Positions 46,281-58,463 of a DNA stretch of 64,000 nucleotides are shown in pieces. Position numbers and translations under genes: made by a program. A model generated the notes under the pieces. It did not search any database, had not been told where the DNA came from, and saw only the letters and a program-made list of their open reading frames with translations. The DNA is from Aaosphaeria pasadenensis (Eukaryota; Ascomycota; Dothideomycetes; Pleosporales). The stretch is taken from the NCBI GenBank assembly GCA_022813625.1, contig JAKLMB010000001.1, positions 992,001 through 1,056,000 of the forward strand, in the 5' to 3' direction. The stretch's first letter is position 1. Each line of letters opens with the position of its first letter.

Positions 46281-47583
46281 CTACAACAGCACTGCCATAC
46301 CCTGCGCGTTCTTGCTTGCGATGCCAGAAAGTTCGAAATGTTGTGCTTGCTTCATCGAACCTTGTCCTCCCGAGATATCCAATACCGTGATAGCAGCCTC
46401 GGTTGTGCCGTTCCCAGGAGAAAGCGCATATACAAAGTTGCCAGCAGCCCGTAGGTCGATGAGACCAGGGTCACCGTTCGTGAGGTTCAGTTCGCCGATA
46501 ATGCTCGCGTCCTCCAGGCTCATCTCAACCACACGGTTGACACCCACATCTGTAACGAATGCGCTTTTTGTCTTTTCGGACACAGTGGCCCAGCAAGTTG
46601 CCGCCTGTCCATCGATGGGTTGAGCTCGTACAGTCGAGGCTTGTCCATTCTGATCGACCGAGAGAACAGCAGCGCCAAATGAAGCATCGGTCGCAAAGAT
46701 AGTGGAGGGGTTGCCAGGAAGAGCGACAGAGCCGAACAGCACTGCAGTGCCTGCGGGTGAGCTGCGGCTTTCAACTTCAGACACTTGCGCGGCGCCGTTG
46801 TTGCCTTTTTCTACAGCAAAGGAAGATAAGAATCCGGTGTTGTTTACCGCTGGATCTCCTTTAACGGTGGTGAAGAGAACAGATTCGTCCGCAGAAAAGA
46901 AAGCCTGAGAAACACTGTTCAGCGGTCCACGGGGAGGGGTTGTCTGGCCAATGTCGAAGGGGCGGAGACAGTCCATTTCACTGAGACCTTGTTCTGAGAA
47001 CCTTGCGCAGGAAATACCTGCCACAGCTCCGGTCGTGCCGACACAGACGAGCTGGTTCTTCAGAGATGCCGAAACAGTGGTAGGAAATTCTCCAAGAACA
47101 TTTATAGGCTGACCGACCATGGTTAGGGAGGTTGGATCATTCGGAGATATGGCCATCATGGTGAGAGTGTTGGAGCCAGCGTTGACTGCAAACAGGTTCT
47201 TCGAAGCCATTAGCAAATCTGTTCTTGTAGGTCGTGATCTCAACACTTACATTTCCCACTATGGTCAAGGCGGATTGGCCCACCAAAGCATCTGGAGCAC
47301 TTGTAGTATTGTCCGCGCTGTTGATGAAATTCGACCCAGCGCCGCCCGTCACAGTGGTGGTTCCTCTCGAAACCAAGCCAGTATTATCAATTGGTAGGGC
47401 TACGACAGCGTTCTGGGCCTCGTTTGATAGGAAATAAATAGCCTTCCCAACATCATTTTGCACAGTCTCAGCGACGCAACCATTACCAGATGGTGCTTTG
47501 TTTCGATGTGCGCGGTTATTTCGATGGGGCGCGGCGGAGGCGAACGAGGAGAGAAAGACGAGAGACGCCAGTAATTTCGCCAT
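46281..47583 (-). CDS. Secreted beta-propeller-like protein
   Basis: Two exons in transcript order, 47583-47251 and 47198-46281, joined over a 52-nt intron with a TGCTAATGG branch-like site, give 416 residues. A signal peptide is clear (MAKLLASLVFLSSFASAAPH). The mature part has repeated short strands of the form AIYFLSNEAQNAVVALPIDN, LFAVNAGSNTLTMMAISP and FVYALSPGNGTTEAAITVLD. These look like blades of a beta-propeller of the 3-carboxymuconate-cyclase/lactonase-like type often seen in fungal secretomes. No catalytic residues can be assigned with confidence. N-glycosylation sequons (NTT, NNT, NLT, NGT) fit secretion. Confidence 0.8.
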
Positions 47584-48364
47584 GTTGTGAAATATGTTGA
47601 TAGAAGTGGTATCAGTAAGTCGAGAATCTAAGAGCGAGGAATACTTTGTAACTGAGAAATCGAGTAAAAGGGTGACAGCAAAGCGGGTGTCTGGGTAGAT
47701 TCACAGAATCTAATGAAGCTTGATGCTCTCAAGTTACTGGAGTTGAACTCCGCATCTTATATATCTGCCTTATTCTGCACTGATGCGAAGTCCTAACTTG
47801 CCCATACAAAAGCAGTACAGAGGATTATTCGATCGAAATTGCCTAATCAAGTATAGCCCATTCACCATATGGCAATCTCCCGTGTGGAGGTCAGCATGTC
47901 GGTTGGTGCACAGACCTGAATTCAGGCCATCCTTGTCTAAGGGGACCACTTGTGCAGATGGCCTTGCAACGCCAACTGAGGCGTCTCAAGTGTGTCGCAG
48001 TAAGCCCGTACGAGCAGTTCATCTCTGAATGGCGCCAGTCGATTTTTCCGACGGTAGGACATGCATCGGGTTTATTCTTACCCACGAAGGTAGTAAATGA
48101 AAGCACATTCAATAAATAACTGCCAATTTATTAAAGTAAAGATTGGAAAAAATGGTAAAGATTCGTATAGTGCTCAATTTCTATCTACAATTTACGAAGT
48201 ATCGACCAAGAGACCGAACAAGTGCCTTCCATATGTTCAATAAGCACGTCCTAAAGAAAATGATTCCAGCACAAGGCTTTCAAATACATTGAGATCAATG
48301 ACCGCACCATATCTGTACGCGAGTGAGCTTTATGCCACTACTGTTATCGCAATGATGTTGAGGC
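47584..48364. other. Spacer, secreted protein gene to bZIP gene
   Basis: About 780 bp between the secreted-protein start and the bZIP stop. No gene supported. Confidence 0.45.
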
Positions 48365-49555
48365 TTACCCATGGCATTTGATGTAAGCCAGAAGGCTCGT
48401 TTTCAAGCGTTCCAAATCGGACAGCTGCAGAGTGCTGAATCTTTCATGGTGTCGGATATAGTCCCATGCCTGCACGGGGGTAATTTCGTCGGCCAAAGGA
48501 AGATTTCGAGCCAATTCAAGAAGACGCTCGATTCCAGCTTCCGATACCTGCCAGGTTCGGTCTAACCCTGCACGGCTGTTGGTTGATGCTGCGCACTGGT
48601 GTAACAGGGTAGCGGTTGCTGTAAGGGCATGGCCTGTGGGTTTGAGTTCGTCCGATTCTGGAGCTTCTGTATGTCCCAAACAGGGATTCTCAAGTCTAAT
48701 TCGAGTGAGCTAGAGATCAGTTCCCCAAAATCGGTGTGTTATGATAACTTACGTTAGGACGAAGTCTATGCCAATACTCGTGATGTCGGGATTTGTTACG
48801 TTGAACGAGGACGAATTTTGTGCCGTGATTGCCCCATCATCACCATGAACGTTTGGTGTGATATGATATTGGAATGCAGGCAGATTTGGCGGGGACGAGT
48901 AGGCAGAGTGCGATGCACTTCCAGCGCTAGAAGGTCCGGCACTGATTGGTTTATCTCGAGTATTGGGTGCTGTAGTCTTCTGAATATGAATACGTTCCGG
49001 CTCATTCTTTCCGCTCCTTGTAGGGAGATTGAAGATAAAGGCAGGAGATGAGGCTTCGGCTTGGTTATCCATGAGTTGTTGCTTAGTCCTAGTAGGAATT
49101 GGGATTCCATGCTGAGATAACAAATCTTTCAGAATACTGATCTCGGCATACAAGCTTTTAGTTTCCTGAAATAGCCTTGACTCATTGGAACGAAGCTGAA
49201 CGACTTCTCTTTCTAATTGCTTCGTGTAGATTTCTTTACGATCGCGATGATTCCTATATTTGGAATTGTAAGTAATCAAGCATGCTACTCTTGCGTGAGG
49301 CTTGTACTACTTTTGCGCGCGTCGAACCTGCTCCCTACGCTTCTGCTGCTTATCCTGGTTCTCATTCGAAGTGTCTGATTAGTATATCAGTACTGATCTA
49401 GACTAATTGAGGATGCGCCAAAAGCTGTCATGAAATCTGCTCAATCTCAAGCTACACAAGAAGTAGTCTCAAAGGCGCCGAGCGGCCCGGGAGAAGAATT
49501 ACGTACCGGGTGACGAGCCCTTGTCGCCTTTGAAAGCCTTGAAGGTAAACTTCAT
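48365..49555 (-). CDS. Yap/AP-1-like bZIP transcription factor
   Basis: Four exons in transcript order, 49555-49507, 49374-49311, 49253-48753 and 48695-48365, give 314 residues. The bZIP is assembled only by splicing: exon 2 ends with QKRREQVRRAQ and exon 3 supplies KNHRDRKEIYTKQLEREVVQ. The result is a basic region at about 28-46 and a leucine zipper at about 48-83. The order QVRRAQKNHRDRKEIY is typical of a fungal Yap-like group. The middle is Ser/Pro/Asn-rich; the C-terminus (about 230-314) is helical and may be a regulatory domain. The first 20 residues, MKFTFKAFKGDKGSSPDTS, are unlike classical Yap1, and I see no Cys-rich redox domain, so a redox-sensor role is not supported. It may regulate the neighbouring metabolic genes; that is inference. 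Confidence 0.85.
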
Positions 49556-50251
49556 GTTGTGAGGAATCAACGAGTGAAACTTGGTTACTCTAGATTCAAT
49601 GATCTTTACCAATGGAGCTAAGAATTAGGCGTGATTATAGCAGTTATTTTGGCCCCCTACGGCATCTGAGTCGCGGACGTGAGATGCAAGGCTGAAACTT
49701 GTCAACTCGACACATGTGAGATACACAGCCCAGGGTCTGCGCTAGGCTCTTTATGGTAATTGTTCAGGAATCAACATTTCCGTTTTGACTGAAGCTAATT
49801 TTCCAAATAATGCATGTAAATAAGCCGTATAGCCCCACCATGATATCAAAGTACCGGCATCTTCGCAATTTGCATGCACTTATGACTCTAATTACGACCT
49901 GATGAAGAGCAGGCATTGAAAGGAAAGCGTACTTGAGCAATCACTCCACTGCGTGGAGGTGAGGATCTTTCGCAAGGACCGTCGTGTCATGGCTGTAACA
50001 CTGAAAATAGAAAGACACAAGGGCTGGAACAATCACTGTAGCAATGAGAAGGCACAAGGTTGCGGTACGAACAACACCGTCGGTACATTTCACCTATCGT
50101 ATCGTACCAAAGAGTCAAGCTTGAAGATGGGAACAAATAACTAGAACGCCTTCGGTCCATTTCCTGGTATCCTACTCCTAAGACATCATATCATCCACCT
50201 TCTGTACATCTGGACAGGCAGGAAGGCTATCACGAACGGTAAAAGAACAAG
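49556..50251. other. Spacer, bZIP gene to SMC3 gene
   Basis: About 700 bp, no gene supported. Confidence 0.45.
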
Positions 50252-53200
50252 CTAGCTCTTTTGCATTCCGTCCACGAACTCGAGAGCATCTTCCCTTCCA
50301 ACAACATCGATACTACTGGTCTTATTACTGTAACTCACACCGTAGCATTTCTCGGCCACGAGCACCATTTCCGGTCTGAAGGTGGTGCAAATGAATTGAC
50401 CACCACCTTCCCCGGCCTCGCCTCCTTTCCCTGAAAGTTTGCGAAGCATTTCAGCCACAGCTGTACGATATTGTGCGTCGAGATTGGCGTCGATCTCGTC
50501 GAAAAGGTAAAATGGCGCCGGGTCACACTGCTGGATGGCAAAGACTAAAGCCAAAGCGCAAAGAGACTTTTGACCACCGGAAAGTTGGCCGATACGCTGC
50601 TGCTCGTCGTGTTTGCTGTTAAAGGACACCGAGATACCGACGCCCTTATAGGACTCAACGGTGCCCCTCACGCCTCTTTCCTCTTCCTCATCACTGTCTT
50701 CATCATCACCGCCACGGCCGGCCTCTCGGTCACTTTTGCGCTGGATTACGAGACGGCCGATACCAGCAGGCACAAGCTGCACAAAAACCTCGGCAAAAGC
50801 TTTAGACACCTGTTTGAAGGTTCGGTCGATGGCTTCGTCTTTGCGCTGATCGAGGATTTCAATGAGATCCTCGATCGATTTGCGTGATGTGTCAAGCTCG
50901 TTCCGTCGATCGGTAAGCATGCGTCGTTGCTTGGTGAATGTCTCGTACTGCTCGAAAGCTTTTTTGTTGACTTGCGAGTACTTTTTCAGAGCCTCGTTCG
51001 CCTTATGAAGTTCCCGGGATAGCTGGTACAAGTTAGCAATGAGGCAGTAACACGATTCAGGAGAGAACTTACCCTTTCTGCACTCTTTCCGCTATGCACA
51101 GTCTGGGCGTCTGAAGGTAAGGTGCCGAGTTCTCGAATATCACGCTGCACTCTGTTCAGGTTCTCCTGTGCCTGTGCTCGATCTTGCATGCTCAAGTCCA
51201 TACGTTTTTGATCCTTCTCGATATGGCGGGCAAGTTGGTGGTTGTTTTGTATTAACTGAGCCTTTTCCTTCTCCAGTTGGTCAATTTGGCTATTCAGTCC
51301 GTTGATTTCGCTGTCTGCTTGCTCAATTTGCTCATCAAAACTGGCAACGGCACGGTTGATACTCTTTAAAGACCGCTCACACTCCTTGAGGCGTGTTGAT
51401 TGGTTGCCTGTGCCACCCACACTGTCATCCGAAGCGAGAAGTTCATCCAGTTTTGGTAGGAGAGTCTCGCGTAGCTCTGACTCTATCTGGGACTTCCTTG
51501 TCTCGATAGTTACTCGATCAGACGTGAGTGTTATTAGTTGTCGACTGAGATCTTGAAGCTTCGAAGCTAATGTTACCAGCATCTGTTCTTCGTCCTTTGA
51601 CAATGCCTTTTTGAAGTCCGATGCAAGTTCGCTCTCCAAGTCAGCCTGTCGATTTCCAATTATGTTGATCCTCGACTCAAGTTCAGTGGCTGTGCGACGC
51701 GCTTGTTCGAGTGCATCCTTTTTGTTCTGTAACTCAGTCTGCTTGGCGCGAAGCTCTAGTCGCATTGGTCCGTAGCTGCTTTCGACCTGGTTTCTCTGGT
51801 GCTCAATCTTGCGGAGTTCACCCTGTGCACGCGTAATCTCTTGCTCCAGTTGTTGGAGGTCATCTCGAACCTTGTCATTGTTGGTGCGGATCTTCTCTCT
51901 CTCTTCACGCCATCGAGCGACGTTCTGGACTGCGTCAAGTCTGGACTTTGAAGGATCTGTCCATCCTCCTTGCAAGCGACCCTTTTGATCTGCCTTGTCT
52001 CCGTCGGGTGTGAGAGCGGTCACGCCGTGCGTTCGAGCGTAGCCCGCGGCAATCTCCAAAGTGGGACAAACGATGGTTTTCCCAAAGACGTGCTGGAAAG
52101 CATTCTCGTACTTCGGGTCGTACTTGAGTTTCTGGATGAGAGGTTGAGCGTCTGTTGATTTTGGGAGTTGAATGCTCTTCGTCCTGACGCGGTTGAGCGG
52201 TATGCAGGTAAGACGACCACCTTTCTCGCGGTTCAGTAAATCGACAAGGTGAGTGGCCGTATCATCGGTGTCGCAAACAACGTGGAAAAGGGTATTTCCA
52301 GCCGTGACCTCAGCCGCAGTCTTGTAAGTATCAGAGACTTCCAGCAGTTCTGCCACTGTCCCATAAACACCCTCTAGGTTGTGCTGGCGCCTTAAGCGGC
52401 GGAGTGTCTCAAGTCCTCTGCTGGTATTGTGGTCGAGTATGTGGGAGAGAGTGCCTTCGGCATGTCTCAGCTGCGATTCCACGTTCTGAACCTGACCATT
52501 GAGTCTGGCTTCCTCTCGCCAAAGTCCCTTTCGCTTGTCCATGAGTTCGTCTCGTGCATCTTTTGCCTTTTGGACTTGTGTTGCGTGTGACATTGTGTCA
52601 TCTCCTTGGTTCTCAATGGCAGAACGCAGCTCGACGATCTTGGTCCCCAATGCACCTATGTCTGTCTCGAGATTGCCAATCATTTCGTTTGTATCCATAA
52701 GTAAGGCTTTGCGTCGTGCCATATCCATTGTGGCGTCTTTGATCTCTTTCTTCAGTGCCTCATCGCGCTCTCGCTTGTTGGAATAGAAAGCAGTGCGGCC
52801 TTGTTTGTCCTCAAGGCGCTTTCTGTGACTTTCTGCATCAGCCAGCTCGGATCGTATTGCGTTTTCCTCGCTCTTCTTTGCCTCATATTGCGGAAGAAGC
52901 CTTGACAGCTCCTTTTCAAGTGACTTGATCGTTTGCCTGATTCTATTTTGATTGACATCGTTGCGCTCCTTCAACCTTTGGGTTTCTGACTGCCCTTCGC
53001 GTAGGTCTTTGAGCTCCAGTTCTACCTTGGCTTTCTCTCGAGTGGAAGCCCTTCGATCATTTTCCAGCTGGGCACGATCTTCCTGCAACAATGCGATTTG
53101 ACTCTTGAGTTGGTTGACTTCTGTATCAATGCGCTCCATGGCCTTCTCGTTCTCTTGGAAAGATCGGGTGTTTTGGTCATTGCCTAACATGCCGTTCTGT

Positions 53201-54038
53201 CTGCGCTGATCGATATCTTCAATGATAGCCTTGTATTTATCCTCGTCGCGTCTGTTGATCGTGTAGAGTAGTGTTCGCCGATTCCGATCGCTCTTGTTAT
53301 ACTCATCCAGCTCTTTCTTTTCTTGCTCGAGCTCTCCGAGGCGCTCCTCTATAGATTTCACCAAGTCATCGATCTTGGATCGCTTGCTATCTGTGTCATT
53401 CAGAAGCTTCAACGAATCGGTACGTCTTGTCTCGTAGACTTTGGAGCCAGATATCTCCTTCAGAAGATTCAAACGCTCCGTGTCCTTCATGTTTGTAAGG
53501 GCAGTTACACGACCCTGCGGAACAATGTAGTATGGATTCGAGCGTGAGAAACCGGCGGATTCAAGGATTTGCTGTACTTCGGCCTTGGTAGCATTTTTGC
53601 GGTCAATCGAGTACTCGTCTTTCTTTACGCCGATGGTGCGCCTGAGGAAGAATTCGGGGCGGCCGGTGTGGAAACGATCCTGGCTGTTATCGAAGCACAC
53701 TTCTACATACGCTGACATTACAGCGGAGCCTGATCCTTCCTACACAGTGTCAGCACTGGTTATCATAAGCTTTATAGACCTCAATTACGTGTAGTAACGC
53801 CTGCCGTTCCTCACGACTCATGTGATGGTAATCGTCTCCCAGTACAAACCGCACGGCAGCGAAGAAGTTACTCTTGCCAGACCCATTGCGACCAACGATT
53901 ATATTGCTGTTGGGAGAGAAGGGCTCGATTTGCGTCTGCTCCTTGTAGCTAACATTGTAAAGTCAGTAGCGCTCCGAAGGCGGGATGAATGTCATACCTT
54001 TTAAACCCTTGAATGGTAATCTGTTTGATGTGACCCAT
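50252..54038 (-). CDS. smc3: Cohesin subunit SMC3
   Basis: Four exons in transcript order, 54038-53998, 53948-53789, 53739-51073 and 51022-50252, give 1212 residues, the usual SMC3 size. The N-terminus MGHIKQITIQGFKSYKEQT leads to the Walker A GRNGSGKSN at 33-41. The twin lysines in VKKDEYSID (106/107) are the site acetylated by Eco1/ESCO when cohesion is set. A long coiled coil is interrupted by the hinge at about 500-670 (GVYGTVAELLEV, ... GGRLTCIPLNRV). The C-terminal ATPase half has the signature LSGGQKSLCALAL (about 1103) and Walker B YLFDEIDANLD (about 1128). An acidic linker (GGDDEDSDEEEERG) is inserted before the signature. SMC3 forms the cohesin ring with SMC1 and Scc1/Rad21; the A. 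nidulans form is SudA. An intact essential gene anchors this interval as core genome. Confidence 0.97.
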
Positions 54039-57000
54039 CGTGAAAAGCGGCTCACGGAGCCCAGCGCAGCTATTTCAGATCTCTATGATTTGTCGCGAGC
54101 CTATTCAGAGTCGATTCCCAGTAGATATCCTTGGGTCATGGTGGGGTAACTGCGTGATTGTGCACCGATTCTGGGAATCGTTTTGTTACGGACGCGTCGC
54201 GACAACGCGCCAAGAAATTGACCACGAGCCTGTAGCTCCACTTATGTAAGCATCGACCTGGATCCTTCGTTCTTTTACCTCCTTATAACTGTCATCCACA
54301 TCATTCTTTCGTACATTCACCGACCTAAGTTCTCCTCTCATATATTGTCCGTAGAAGATCTTTTGCGATGATTTATAGAATCTCAATCTTTCTACTGACG
54401 GGGCAAGACCGATTGGTCTACTGATGATCTAGATCACTCTCTACAATACATCTTGGCCAAACAACGTCCAAATCTACAAAGCCGGTTCATGGATCGGAGT
54501 CGCACATTGTAAGTATTCTACACCCTGACTACCCCTGGTTGTGTTCCATCATGATGAATGGAAGCGGTGTTGGTCTGAACAACCTTTCCGCAATCCTCCA
54601 CATACACTTGAACTGTAGAGAACCGGCGCATAATCCATGCGCTTCTAAGTCGCTGTTTTGTTCTGTCGCCTGGTCCTCTTTGAAAGATTCAAAGAGAGGT
54701 CTGAAGTTTGGAAATACAAGTCGAGCCGGGCGCAGCCATCGTTGTTCCAAGAATTTGTATCTGACTAGTAAATAGGTAATCGACAATAGTTTCAACATAG
54801 CCCCGAACTGTTTGAGGGTTATTCCATGTGATATTAATGAACGAGACCTATCAGAGTTTAATAACTTTGCTTCGAGACCGACACGCTCACCTTCACCTTC
54901 CCATCCATGTAGCCAAAGTGCTCATGTTTATGGCGTTTCATTACACAAACTTCAACTAGTCACATTTCAATCTCAAAAAGAGGCCATCCTTGTAGTAAGT
55001 AGGATAGACTGCGACCTCTTTCCAACCGTCAGAGAGCTCGCCAATGTCACCGTCTCGGGCGCAATCCGGGGATGCCGCTGCTGGTTTGAGACAAGGCGCT
55101 CAGGGACCCCATGCCTGCCAACTTCCAAACAGACAAGTCCCAAAGAGGATGGAGAAGAAAAGGTAATACTTATAGAGTCACTAGGTATTAGCACGAGGGT
55201 TGGACATGCAAGCCGTCAACCGTATGAACACCCATGAAAAAGGAATCTCAGAAAGTTACGGTGCGATGCGTGCGACAAGAGTACTACTTGGCAAACTGTG
55301 ACCCAAACACCGCGCGGCATGAAGCCTTGACTTGTGAATATAATGTTATTAGACGTTCCCAATAATGTTCAGGATAAGAGAAAGCTTACAGTTGCCTAGA
55401 GTGCAATCTTCGTTACATGGGGCCTGGTTGATGTTGTCCTTTCATTTTGCATCAAATTTGTGCAGGGGACCCTAAAGTTCCAAGCTTCCTACCCATAATA
55501 ACTACTTAACAAAGATCGAAGTTATCAGGGTGATCCACGGCCATATTACCCACATTCCGTTTGCTGGTCTCTGTACACAGTAAACGCTGTCAATATGCCT
55601 ACCTGTAGGCGGCTTGGGCTCTCCTTTGAGATCGTCGGATCGTCAGGGCGGGCCGATCATCACGCGTCACCAATCAGGCGCAGTTAGGCCATTGCGGAGA
55701 AACCTCGTTGATATTTGAGATCTTCCAAAAGACATGATATCATCCTCTTCGTCTACGAGAACGAAAGTAGAAAAGGGGCCAGTGTTCGCGCACATCACAA
55801 TATCATGGAAGATAAATGGTCGATTGGTAGCTTTTGCGTCGGTGTTGACAGTTATGCAACAAAGGACGGAGAGCATACAATTGATACCTAGGTATGCAAC
55901 GGACATCCAAAGTACGACTCCGACTGTACTCCGTACATAATATGCAACCTGCCAATTCAGATACCGACTTGCCTTTGTGGAGCTTATCGATTACGAAGCT
56001 GGATGTAACCTTCATTACGAACGCTGGTAGGGGCCTGGCTCGGCTTTTCAGCTGGGATTGTGACTGCACCGCCTCATGGGCAAATGTGGCAACGCAACCC
56101 TAGTCACACTCAGTACGTGACGACAATATGGTCAATACATACCTACGACTCACCCCCGGAGTCACGAGTGATGGACTAAAATTTCCTCGAGAGCAGCAAC
56201 CACAGTGAACAGAACAGAACAGAATTGATAGGGTGGAATGTCGATTGCAGTACCGTCTGTGCCTCTGTGAAAGGCTCAGGCCCTCAGGGGCACGATGCGG
56301 CGCTCGCATACCTACAATCTTCAAGCACAAAAGTAGCAAAATGCAGGGCCTGTGTGGCTTCCGCCGCTTCGCTCGGGTCGTGGCAGGCAACCCCCAGCGC
56401 AGCGAACGTAAATAATCGGCGCCAAACCGACGTCTGCTTAAAGTGAAAATGGACAAGGGAAGCGCAAGCAGGGTGAAGTAGCGCCAGGTACTCGGAGAAG
56501 GCGATTGGCCAGCATGGAGATTGAAGTCGTCACTCTGGCATTTTTGCATGACACCCGCTCGCCCACTAAGGAGATCTGACACACCTAACGCCGCCCGGGG
56601 ACGACCGAGGCTCCACACCTGTTTCAAGAAACACCAAAGGAGTAAGAAGATTGAGCTCTCTCCACCACTCACGCAGCATGCTCTGCGAAACAGGAGGCCT
56701 GCTGCGGGCCGTGTCAAAGTAGGCCAGGAAAGAGTACCGCTGATTGCATTCTTCTAGTCTTCGAGGATGTGCGTCAGACTAGGCACATGGAATGTCTTCT
56801 TTTATTATCAACCTCCGCTGATGTGCAGCTCTTTTCCTCCTCTCACCTCACCTCATCTATCACCTTTTTAACCTTCATATTTTTCGACCTTTTCCTTTGA
56901 GCTTCTCGCTCTTCATCTTTCCTTTTTTCCAACTTTCTCTCGATAACGCAGTGCGATCACCGTGCCGGTCATTCTTTCACTCAACTGCTGCACAAACCCA

Positions 57001-57206
57001 CTCTTTGTCGTAGCATTCCATTCATTCACCGAGCACCATTCACACGAACCACACTTGTCACACCCAAACGACAACGTCGACGTTGGATCCATTCTTTTAC
57101 GATTATCTTCTGTGAAGGTAGTCTTTACTTTTCTCACCATCCAACTTTTTTGACCTGAGAACTTTCTTTACACACCCACCGGACTCTTGATACATCGAAC
57201 TCCACC
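54039..57206. other. Spacer between SMC3 and GH16 genes (divergent)
   Basis: About 3.2 kb with no gene I can support; the 205-codon and 141-codon frames inside have biased composition and no motif. One TACCTAGGTA (55885) and one TACTCCGTA (55927) lie within 50 bp of each other. The last 400 bp upstream of the GH16 start are strongly pyrimidine-rich (CTTTTCCTTT type runs), a usual feature of highly transcribed fungal promoters. Confidence 0.5.
55885..55894. repeat. Palindromic TACCTAGGTA motif, copy 4
   Basis: Exact fourth copy, 33 bp left of a TACTCCGTA copy. Confidence 0.8.
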
Positions 57207-58463
57207 ATGCGTTTCACAACTGCGTTCACTGCGAGTGCGCTCGCTGCATTGGCCCACGCCCAAACCTTCACGACCTGCAACCCCATGAAGAAGGATTGCC
57301 CCAATGATCCCGCCATGCCTGCCAAATTCGACACCGATTTCAAGAAGGGTGCTGAGAGCATTCGAGGCTGGAAGCAGACTGCCGGATCTTTGAAGTACAC
57401 CCCCGAGGGTGCTCAATTCACCGTCGCCAAGCAGGGCGAAGCTCCTACCATCCAGTCCGAGGGATATCTCCACTTCGGTTACATCGAGGTCAAATGCAAG
57501 GCCGCCGCAGGCCAGGGTATCGTCTCGTCCATCGTTGTGCAATCCGAGGACCTGGACGAGGTCGACTGGGAGTTCCTCGGCGGATTCGACAACAAGGTTC
57601 AGATGAACTATTTCGGAAAGGGTAACACCACCACGTACGATCGCATGATCGAGGCACCTGTTACCCAACCCCAGGAAGTCATGCACACGTATGCTCTCAA
57701 TTGGACCGCAGAGGCCCTAGTCTGGATTATCGATGGGGTAGAGGTCCGCACTCTTCCGTTCGCCGAAGCCAATGGGGGCAAGAACTTTCCTCAAACCCCC
57801 AGCACGGTCCGAATTGGCATCTGGGCTGGTGGAGATCCGAATAACGAGAAAGGTGTCATTGAGTGGGCTGGCGGCGAAACCGATTACACAAAGGCACCCT
57901 TCACGATGACTGTGGAGAGTGTCAAGGTTACCAATTACTCTCCTGGTAAGGAGTACGAGTGGACTGATCGCAGTGGAAGCCATGAAAGCATTAAGGTCAT
58001 CGAGCCTGGTAATCAGGCGGGTGCTCCCCAGAATACGGTCATTCTGGAACCAACTGCTTCTGCTACTCAAGGTGGCCTTCAGTCCGGCATCAACGTCCCT
58101 AGTGGCACTCTCCCAGCGACTACTGGTGCTCCGTTCCCCACCGGCAACGGCACGTCTCCTTGTGACTGCGGTGTCGCTACCGTCACCATCACTGGCAGTT
58201 CTCCCCCACCAGAGAGTCCCACCTTCATCCCTCCTCCTGGTACCACAGTTCCTGTCCCCACTACTGGCTTGATCGTTGAGACCAGCCCGGCTCCAAGCGT
58301 CCCTGCCCCATCTGCTCCGTCTGCTCCATCTGGCCTTCTTCCTGTTCCCTCAGGTAACGCCACTGTGAGCGCACCTCCTGCCGAGTTTACTGGTGCTGCT
58401 ACCTCTAACAAGGCTGGCGCCCTCGTGGCCGTTGTCGCTGGTGCCGTTCTGTTCGCTTTCTAA
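57207..58463 (+). CDS. GPI-anchored GH16 (Crh-type) cell-wall transglycosidase
   Basis: Single exon, 418 residues. A signal peptide at 1-18 (MRFTTAFTASALAALAHA) is followed by a GH16 domain. The active-site motif DEVDWEF at 117-123 carries the family nucleophile Glu 118, Asp 120 and acid/base Glu 122. The segment FGYIEVKCKAAAGQGIVSSI and the later WAGG/WNDPNNEKGVIEW-type segments fit the Crh/UTR2/Crf group. A Thr/Pro/Ser-rich stem (about 280-395) ends in a hydrophobic tail (AGALVAVVAGAVLFAF) after Ser-Asn-Lys, a GPI-anchor signal. Crh enzymes cross-link chitin to beta-1,6- or beta-1,3-glucan in the wall. No chitin-binding module precedes the GH16 domain. Close fungal relatives are known allergens, which matters for annotation only. 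Confidence 0.93.
   Translation: MRFTTAFTASALAALAHAQTFTTCNPMKKDCPNDPAMPAKFDTDFKKGAESIRGWKQTAGSLKYTPEGAQFTVAKQGEAPTIQSEGYLHFGYIEVKCKAAAGQGIVSSIVVQSEDLDEVDWEFLGGFDNKVQMNYFGKGNTTTYDRMIEAPVTQPQEVMHTYALNWTAEALVWIIDGVEVRTLPFAEANGGKNFPQTPSTVRIGIWAGGDPNNEKGVIEWAGGETDYTKAPFTMTVESVKVTNYSPGKEYEWTDRSGSHESIKVIEPGNQAGAPQNTVILEPTASATQGGLQSGINVPSGTLPATTGAPFPTGNGTSPCDCGVATVTITGSSPPPESPTFIPPPGTTVPVPTTGLIVETSPAPSVPAPSAPSAPSGLLPVPSGNATVSAPPAEFTGAATSNKAGALVAVVAGAVLFAF

Noticed and set aside
54812..55237. 141-codon plus-strand frame between SMC3 and GH16
   Set aside because: No motif and no conserved style; ATG context poor and no splice evidence.
56100..56717. 205-codon minus-strand frame upstream of the GH16 gene
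   Set aside because: Arg/Cys/Leu-rich, no motif, no neighbours in frame; overlaps other frames equally long. Treated as noise.
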